Source of the DNA: Fuerstiella sp.
Lineage (GTDB): Bacteria > Planctomycetota > Planctomycetia > Planctomycetales > Planctomycetaceae
NCBI GenBank assembly: GCA_022843805.1
Contig: JALHMY010000087.1
Coordinates: forward strand, 1-42,427
Length of the DNA stretch: 42,427 nt
Reading direction: 5' to 3'
The translations under genes and the position numbers were made by a program. How positions within the stretch are numbered: the first letter of the stretch is position 1; each line of letters starts with the position of its first letter. Below the pieces are notes generated by a model that was given only the letters and a program-made list of their open reading frames with translations, was not told the origin of the DNA and did no database searches. Below, piece by piece: positions 39,884 through 42,427 of this stretch.

Positions 39884-40354
39884 CTAACCCTTGGGTTTCA
39901 GCGTTAGCAACTGCGCATCGAGGTTTTCCTTCTTGAATCCCTCAACCTGTTCTTTTGCCTTTTCATCGGTATCAAAATCAACCGAGTCTACCAGCCATCT
40001 ATCCTTTGACCTCACGAGGTCGAACACCAAACACCCTGTATCCTGGCCAGCGGAATCTGGTTCAGTGATTTTGACTCGTTCTGTGACAGCAATGGCTCGC
40101 CCATTCTTCTCGCCCAGCCAGACGGTTGGAACCTTGATCTTCTTCACATCAAACATCGTCTTGAAGTCCTGCAGCGTGCTGTCCGAACTCGCCTCCCTGT
40201 CCTCGGTGGCCAGCGATACAGCTTCATCAACTTTGCCAGCAAGCGCAGCCGCCAAATAGGCTTCAATGGTTGACCGTGGATTGTGGTGCGGCGTCTCACC
40301 CGCAAATGCGAGGCAATTGAATGTAAGAACAATCCCAACGACGTTCCATCGCAT
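39884..40354 (-). CDS. Secreted protein of unknown function (NTF2-like size)
   Basis: 156-aa protein with a signal peptide (MRWNVVGIVLTFNCLAFAGE). The mature part opens PRSTIEAYLAAALAGKVDEA, continues LQDFKTMFD and ITEPDSAGQDTGCLVFDLVR, and ends SKDRWLVDSVDFDTDEKAKE. The order of helix, then strands with a late 'W-x-V/L-D-x-V/I-D', fits DUF4878/NTF2-like lipoprotein-type domains, but this is a loose match. ATG 40354 has AAGGAAGG upstream and lies 21 bp after an attC-like site: a clear cassette. It sits between the two 363-bp direct repeats. Confidence 0.75.
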   Translation of the reverse strand: MRWNVVGIVLTFNCLAFAGETPHHNPRSTIEAYLAAALAGKVDEAVSLATEDREASSDSTLQDFKTMFDVKKIKVPTVWLGEKNGRAIAVTERVKITEPDSAGQDTGCLVFDLVRSKDRWLVDSVDFDTDEKAKEQVEGFKKENLDAQLLTLKPKG

Positions 40355-40375
40355 AAACAGGACCTTCCTTGTTGT

Positions 40376-40464
40376 GGCTAACGAACAAGATCAGCCGGTT
40401 GGCGCGACTGGCTTGCCATGTGAGAAACTGCCGGCGCCAACTCGGCTGCATCTTGTTGTTCAAG
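40376..40464 (-). other. attC-like site, class A (duplicate 2)
   Basis: 89 bp. Minus strand: CTTGAAC opens, GTTAGCC closes (GTTRRRY except one base). Arms GAACAACAAGATGCAGCCG + AGTTGGCGC pair with plus-strand GAACAAGATCAGCCG + GTTGGCGC, leaving AAC and G unpaired, which is the extrahelical-base layout of attC. Confidence 0.65.
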
Positions 40465-40742
40465 TAAGCCGCTGTCGCGGCGGTGGTTGTCTGTGTTGAA
40501 TGATACGGGAATCGTTTCGCGTTTGGCAATGGGGATTGGTCAGTCTGTCTGTCGTTGGGGCGTCGTTGGATGCTCCGTTTATGGCTCCTGACAGAAAGAC
40601 TTTCACATGGCAACTTCTCACAACGACTCTCGAAACAACAATGGGAATCGGAACGCCCGACGTCCGAAGATTGAACCCGCTCGCACCGCACCGGACACCG
40701 AACGTGGACTCACGCATTCGCCGTATTTCAATGGGCCGCTGT
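40380..40742. repeat. 363-bp direct repeat, copy 2
   Basis: See copy 1 at 39287-39649; offset 1,093 bp. Both copies probably represent one end of an IS91-like element joined to an attC-like site. Confidence 0.85.
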
Positions 40743-41414
40743 GATCTACGGCTGCCGCTCATGCAGTCGAGAACACTGGGTTGGCCGTTCGTGCGGCAAT
40801 CGGCATTGTCCGACATGTCAGCACGAACTCACTCAGCAGTGGCTTCGGAGACAGACGGACCGGCTGCTGCCAGTTCACTACTTCCTCGTGACGTGCACTG
40901 TTCCGCAGGAAGTGCGTGACGGCATCCGATCGTACCGCGAAGAAGGTTTCAATGGTCAGGCTGTGCTGAAGTATCTGGCTCGCATGTCTATCGAGTGGCG
41001 AACAGTCACAAACGCATTCTGGACTGCACACCCAACGGCGTCACGTATGCGTGGAAACCGTCGAAGTCGAATCGCTGGCGAAAGCGTACGGTGCCCGGTG
41101 ATGAGTTCGTGCAGGGCTTTGCTCAGCACATTCTGCCGCACGGATTTCACAAGGTACATTACTACGGCTGGTGCGCTTCGAATTCACGGACGACTCGTGA
41201 AATGGTGCGCTGGCTGGTGTGGCTGGTTCTGGGATGGAAATACTGGCTGGGCAGCGGCATCGCGCCGCAGCCGGAACGAAGACCACCGCAGGCACCTCGC
41301 TGCCGCCACTGCGGCGGTGATCTCGAAGTGAAGGGCGTGATCGACGACAAAGGCCGAGTCCTCTGCCGTCGACCATTGCCGGATCACGCCACGGATTATC
41401 TCGACAGCGGATAA
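40741..41414 (+). pseudogene. IS91-family transposase remnant, deleted and frameshifted
   Basis: First frame (40741 to about 40980): the N-terminal zinc-binding domain YGCRSCSREHWVGRSCGNRH, CPTCQHELTQQWLRRQ, then VHYFLVTCTVPQEVR. A one-base deletion near 40985 shifts the frame; the second frame reads HVYRVANSHKRILDCTPNGV, TYAWKPSKSNRWRKRTV, DEFVQGFAQHILPHGFHKVH, YYGW, with a late CRHCGGD. The central part with the HUH catalytic motif is absent, so this is an internally deleted, inactive gene. It follows the second 363-bp repeat directly. No gene is seen in 41415-41838. Confidence 0.8.
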
Positions 41415-41639
41415 CGGTGAAACGAATGAATCCCGCAGTAGCGGAAACCAGAATTTTTCAGACACCACAAAGTCGGTGTGCGCTGAAGGAACGCGGTGTG
41501 TTGAAAATCCAGGCCGCTTCAGCGAATCGCAAGCCCGTTTCCACACGAGTCTCGATGCCTCAACACTTGCAAACAGCATCTGTCAAACGGCCCATTGGCG
41601 ATTTTCGAATGCGCCCTGGCCGTTTAGTGACAGGAATTC

Positions 41640-41818
41640 CGCGTCGCCCAATTGCACAACCCAATGGTTCAAGCCGTTCCCTGAAATCCGGGCTTCTTGA
41701 ACAAAGGCCTTGAGCTTCGGCTTGACGGGCTCTCATCTCCACGAGCCCTCGACGCTCCACCACCAAACTGACTCTGCGCTCTCACTCCGCCTGCCGCGAA
41801 GTCAAAGCCTTATTGGTT
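41640..41818 (-). repeat. Interspersed module, short degenerate copy
   Basis: Ends AGCTAACCAATAAGGCTTTG on the minus strand, 20 bp past the stop of the next gene, and shares GAACAAAGGCCTTGAGCTTC-type sequence with 36080-36120. No intact small module protein and no double hairpin. Confidence 0.65.
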
Positions 41819-41838
41819 AGCTGCATTTTGCGTTTCCG

Positions 41839-42201
41839 TCAACGAGCATTTGCCTCATTGAGGGTCGCAATGATGGTATCTATCGAGCACGTCCAAATTC
41901 CAGCTTGCCCCTCATTTGCCATCCGCTTCCATTCAGTGTAGTCGGGAATGTGCTGAGATACGTTAACGTCGTTTGCGACTACGGCAACGAGGTCGGGTTC
42001 AAGACAAGAGAACGCGATAGGTGCTAGAATTTGCCCCGGATCTTCGGATTCGTTGTTGAATTCGATCACAATATTGACGGCCGTGCCACCGGGGTAGGAA
42101 TCAACCGCAACAATCAAAACACGCGCTGCGTTGAAAGTCGACTTACAGCTCCAAGCCTGACCTGCTTTTACGATGTTGTGCTCGATTGATGAATACACCA
42201 T
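41839..42201 (-). CDS. Cassette protein of unknown function
   Basis: 120-aa soluble protein: HNIVKAGQAWSCKSTFNAAR, VLIVAVDSYPGGTAVNIVIE, ILAPIAFSCLEPDLVAVVAN, YTEWKRMANEGQAGIWTCSI, TIIATLNEANAR. The first half looks like a small beta-barrel (a 'G-x-x-W-x-C' opening and 'R-V-L-I-V' strand). Such proteins are frequent in integron cassettes, but no family is assigned. The ATG lies 27 bp after an attC-like site and the stop 20 bp before the module signature, so both cassette ends are visible. Confidence 0.7.
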   Translation of the reverse strand: MVYSSIEHNIVKAGQAWSCKSTFNAARVLIVAVDSYPGGTAVNIVIEFNNESEDPGQILAPIAFSCLEPDLVAVVANDVNVSQHIPDYTEWKRMANEGQAGIWTCSIDTIIATLNEANAR

Positions 42202-42227
42202 GCCTCAAGTCCCATGCCAGAAATGGC

Positions 42228-42308
42228 AGCTAACGACCGCGGTAACCGGTGTTGCCGACGGTTGACTTGTTTAATGAGAAACGGTGGACGGCAACTCCGG
42301 TTCACCGC
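42228..42308 (-). other. attC-like site, class A, interrupted by an intron
   Basis: Minus strand closes with GTTAGCT. Arms CGCGGTGAACCGGAGTTGCCG and plus-strand CGCGGTAACCGGTGTTGCCG pair over 20 of 21 positions with one extra G and one mismatch. The opening box is not seen because an intron begins at 42309. Confidence 0.65.
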
Positions 42309-42427
42309 GTACGCCCAACATGGGCGTGAACTTATGGGGTGGAAGTCCCCTGTACGAAAACGGGAATTGATTTGGAGGCAGTATACCCAATGTAACCAAT
42401 CAATTGAAGTACGAGGCGAGGGCAACT
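42309..42427 (+). mobile_element. 5' end of a group IIC-type intron, cut by the window
   Basis: Starts GTACGCCCAACATGGGCGTG, then TATGGGGTGGAAGTCCCCTG. This matches the opening of bacterial group IIC introns (GUGYGCCC-loop-GGGYG, then a GGGGTG-GAAGUCCCC hairpin of domain I). The rest of domain I and any reverse transcriptase gene lie outside. It is on the plus strand, opposite to the cassette genes, and inserted in an attC-like stem, as known for class C-attC introns. Confidence 0.75.

Noticed and set aside
27600..42427. A full attC formed by the AACCAATAAGGC signature
   Set aside because: I searched the flanking few hundred bases for the complementary arm (TTGGTT preceded by AAGTCAAAGCC in inverted order) and found none, so only half a site can be claimed.

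Overview
The window reads as a planctomycete chromosome. The strongest reason is a complete microcompartment operon of the PVM (Planctomycetes/Verrucomicrobia) type. Planctomycete-style short palindromic repeats and many lineage-specific small proteins agree with this. The assignment rests on gene content; no rRNA or tRNA gene was seen.

Left part (1-14,000, nearly all minus strand). After a ~185-bp tandem repeat array (1-640) come a lipoprotein with an HExxH zinc site and an MFS transporter. The microcompartment operon follows. Read in transcription order (right to left) it is: DeoR-type regulator, PduL phosphotransacylase, two BMC-H shell genes, acetate-kinase family enzyme, BMC-P, a 4-helix membrane protein, CoA-acylating aldehyde dehydrogenase, BMC-P, an unknown protein with a likely encapsulation helix, BMC-P, class II aldolase, and an LDH/MDH-family dehydrogenase. 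By family knowledge the aldolase splits fuculose- or rhamnulose-1-phosphate to DHAP and lactaldehyde inside the shell. The dehydrogenase, PduL and kinase turn the aldehyde into an acyl-CoA, an acyl-phosphate and an acid plus ATP, and the LDH/MDH-like enzyme could recycle NADH. No diol dehydratase or BMC-T gene is present.

Middle part (14,000-27,000). A TVP38/DedA-type membrane protein is divergent from a pyruvate dehydrogenase set on the plus strand (aceE, aceF, lpd). After these come a large U32-family protein, a second copy of the 185-bp array, and an M42 metallopeptidase. Intergenic spaces hold long hairpins: a 51-bp perfect palindrome, and a 50-bp hairpin present twice in opposite orientation.

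Right part (27,600-42,427). This looks like an integron-type gene-cassette array without an integrase in view. Almost every credible gene is small, lies on the minus strand, and starts just after an imperfect palindrome with attC-like ends. Five palindromes are of one class (A) and four of a shorter class (B). Cargo includes a VapC/PIN toxin with antitoxin, a ParE/antitoxin pair, a probable toxin-domain protein, a Cdd1 helix-hairpin-helix protein, a DUF2007 zinc-ribbon protein and several membrane or secreted proteins of unknown function. Between cassettes lies a repeated 200-680 bp module. It starts just past the stop codons with a conserved AACCAATAAGGC signature, carries paired REP-like hairpins, and encodes a family of 37-59 aa proteins not matched to any family I know. 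Remnants of an IS91-like element with its integrase are mixed in. At the right edge a group IIC-type intron begins inside an attC-like site, on the strand opposite the cassette genes. If the array reading is right, the integrase gene should lie beyond the right end.
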